This document shows, piece by piece, positions 5,162-5,311 of a stretch of DNA of 5,311 bases. Numbering within the stretch: position 1 is the first letter of the stretch; the number at the start of each line of letters is the position of its first letter. The notes under the pieces are model-generated. The model was not told where the DNA came from. It made no database searches and was given only the letters and a program-made list of their open reading frames with translations. Origin of the DNA: UBA4744 sp035282865 (GTDB taxonomy: Bacteria; Actinomycetota; Acidimicrobiia; Spongiisociales; UBA4744); contig DATEVB010000150.1 of the NCBI GenBank assembly GCA_035282865.1, positions 1-5,311 on the forward strand. The letters are read 5' to 3'. The position numbers and the translations under genes were made by a program.

Positions 5162-5311
5162 ATGGATCTTTACGCACGCGTCAACATATTCGATGGTCGG
5201 GCCGTCCGGCTCCCACACGGCGACGTCCATGAAGCCGCCATCGCTCTCGATGCCGATCCGGTGGCTCGCGCCCACGGCTGGGCGGAAAAGGGCGCCGATC
5301 ACCTCCTTGTG
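5162..5311 (+). CDS. HisA/HisF-related TIM-barrel protein, N-terminal part (partial)
   Basis: The frame is open from ATG 5162 to the window edge, giving 50 residues. It reads MDLYARVNIFDGRAVRLPHG, then an ALDADPVARAHGWAEKGADHLLV segment. This follows the first strand, phosphate-side loop, first helix and second strand of HisA: typical sequences begin LYPAVDI-x-x-GRAVRL-x-x-GD, then DP-x-x-x-A-x-x-W-x-x-x-GA-x-x-L-H-V-V-D. HisA isomerises the ProFAR intermediate of histidine synthesis, and HisF closes the imidazole ring. Here the PAVD of the family is ARVN, so the aspartate that acts in catalysis in both HisA and HisF is asparagine (N8). The protein is therefore probably a paralogue with another role rather than the pathway enzyme. 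About four fifths of the expected barrel lies beyond the window. Its place after the btu operon, with no his genes seen, agrees with that. Confidence 0.75.
   Translation, partial: MDLYARVNIFDGRAVRLPHGDVHEAAIALDADPVARAHGWAEKGADHLLV

Noticed and set aside
4918..5232. 104-codon forward frame overlapping the HisA-like start
   Set aside because: Its product is arginine-, serine- and proline-rich with no family features, and it conflicts with the clear HisA-like frame.

Overview
The window looks like chromosomal DNA from a high-GC actinobacterium (Actinomycetota). The main reason is its left edge: the last 39 codons of gyrA are followed on the same strand by a two-helix DUF3566 membrane protein, an arrangement typical of that phylum. 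A lipoprotein-anchored binding protein with no outer-membrane receptor gene nearby, and two possible leaderless starts, also fit a Gram-positive actinobacterium. The codons of the real genes are GC-rich. I cannot name the genus; a lineage outside the best-known families is possible, because the tRNA genes that often follow gyrA there are absent here.

Layout. 1-120 is the gyrA 3' end and 312-845 the DUF3566 gene, both forward. Converging on them is a reverse-strand pair: a 40-residue single-helix membrane peptide (1760-1638) and, 10 nt further on, a 252-residue protein with a Rossmann-like N-terminus and no assigned function (1627-869). A divergent control region (about 1761-2019) separates this pair from a forward vitamin B12 uptake operon. 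It holds a possible leaderless promoter facing left, a possible promoter facing right, a clear cobalamin riboswitch (1832-1943), and a hairpin that pairs exactly with the Shine-Dalgarno sequence of the next gene.

The uptake operon is btuF (2020-2889, substrate-binding lipoprotein), btuC (3068-4099, FecCD-type permease) and btuD (4099-4908, ATPase). Together they form a complete type II ABC importer. BtuF binds cobalamin outside the membrane, a BtuC dimer forms the channel, and a BtuD dimer drives transport. When cobalamin is plentiful the riboswitch should block btuF translation. A 178-nt gap with a strong hairpin separates btuF from btuC, whereas btuC and btuD overlap by one base.

After a 253-nt non-coding stretch containing a long imperfect hairpin, the window ends inside a gene starting at 5162. 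Its first 50 residues look like a HisA/HisF TIM barrel, but asparagine stands where those enzymes have their catalytic N-terminal aspartate. The observations most worth a second look are this HisA-like paralogue, the riboswitch expression platform, and the divergent small-membrane-protein/unknown-protein pair.
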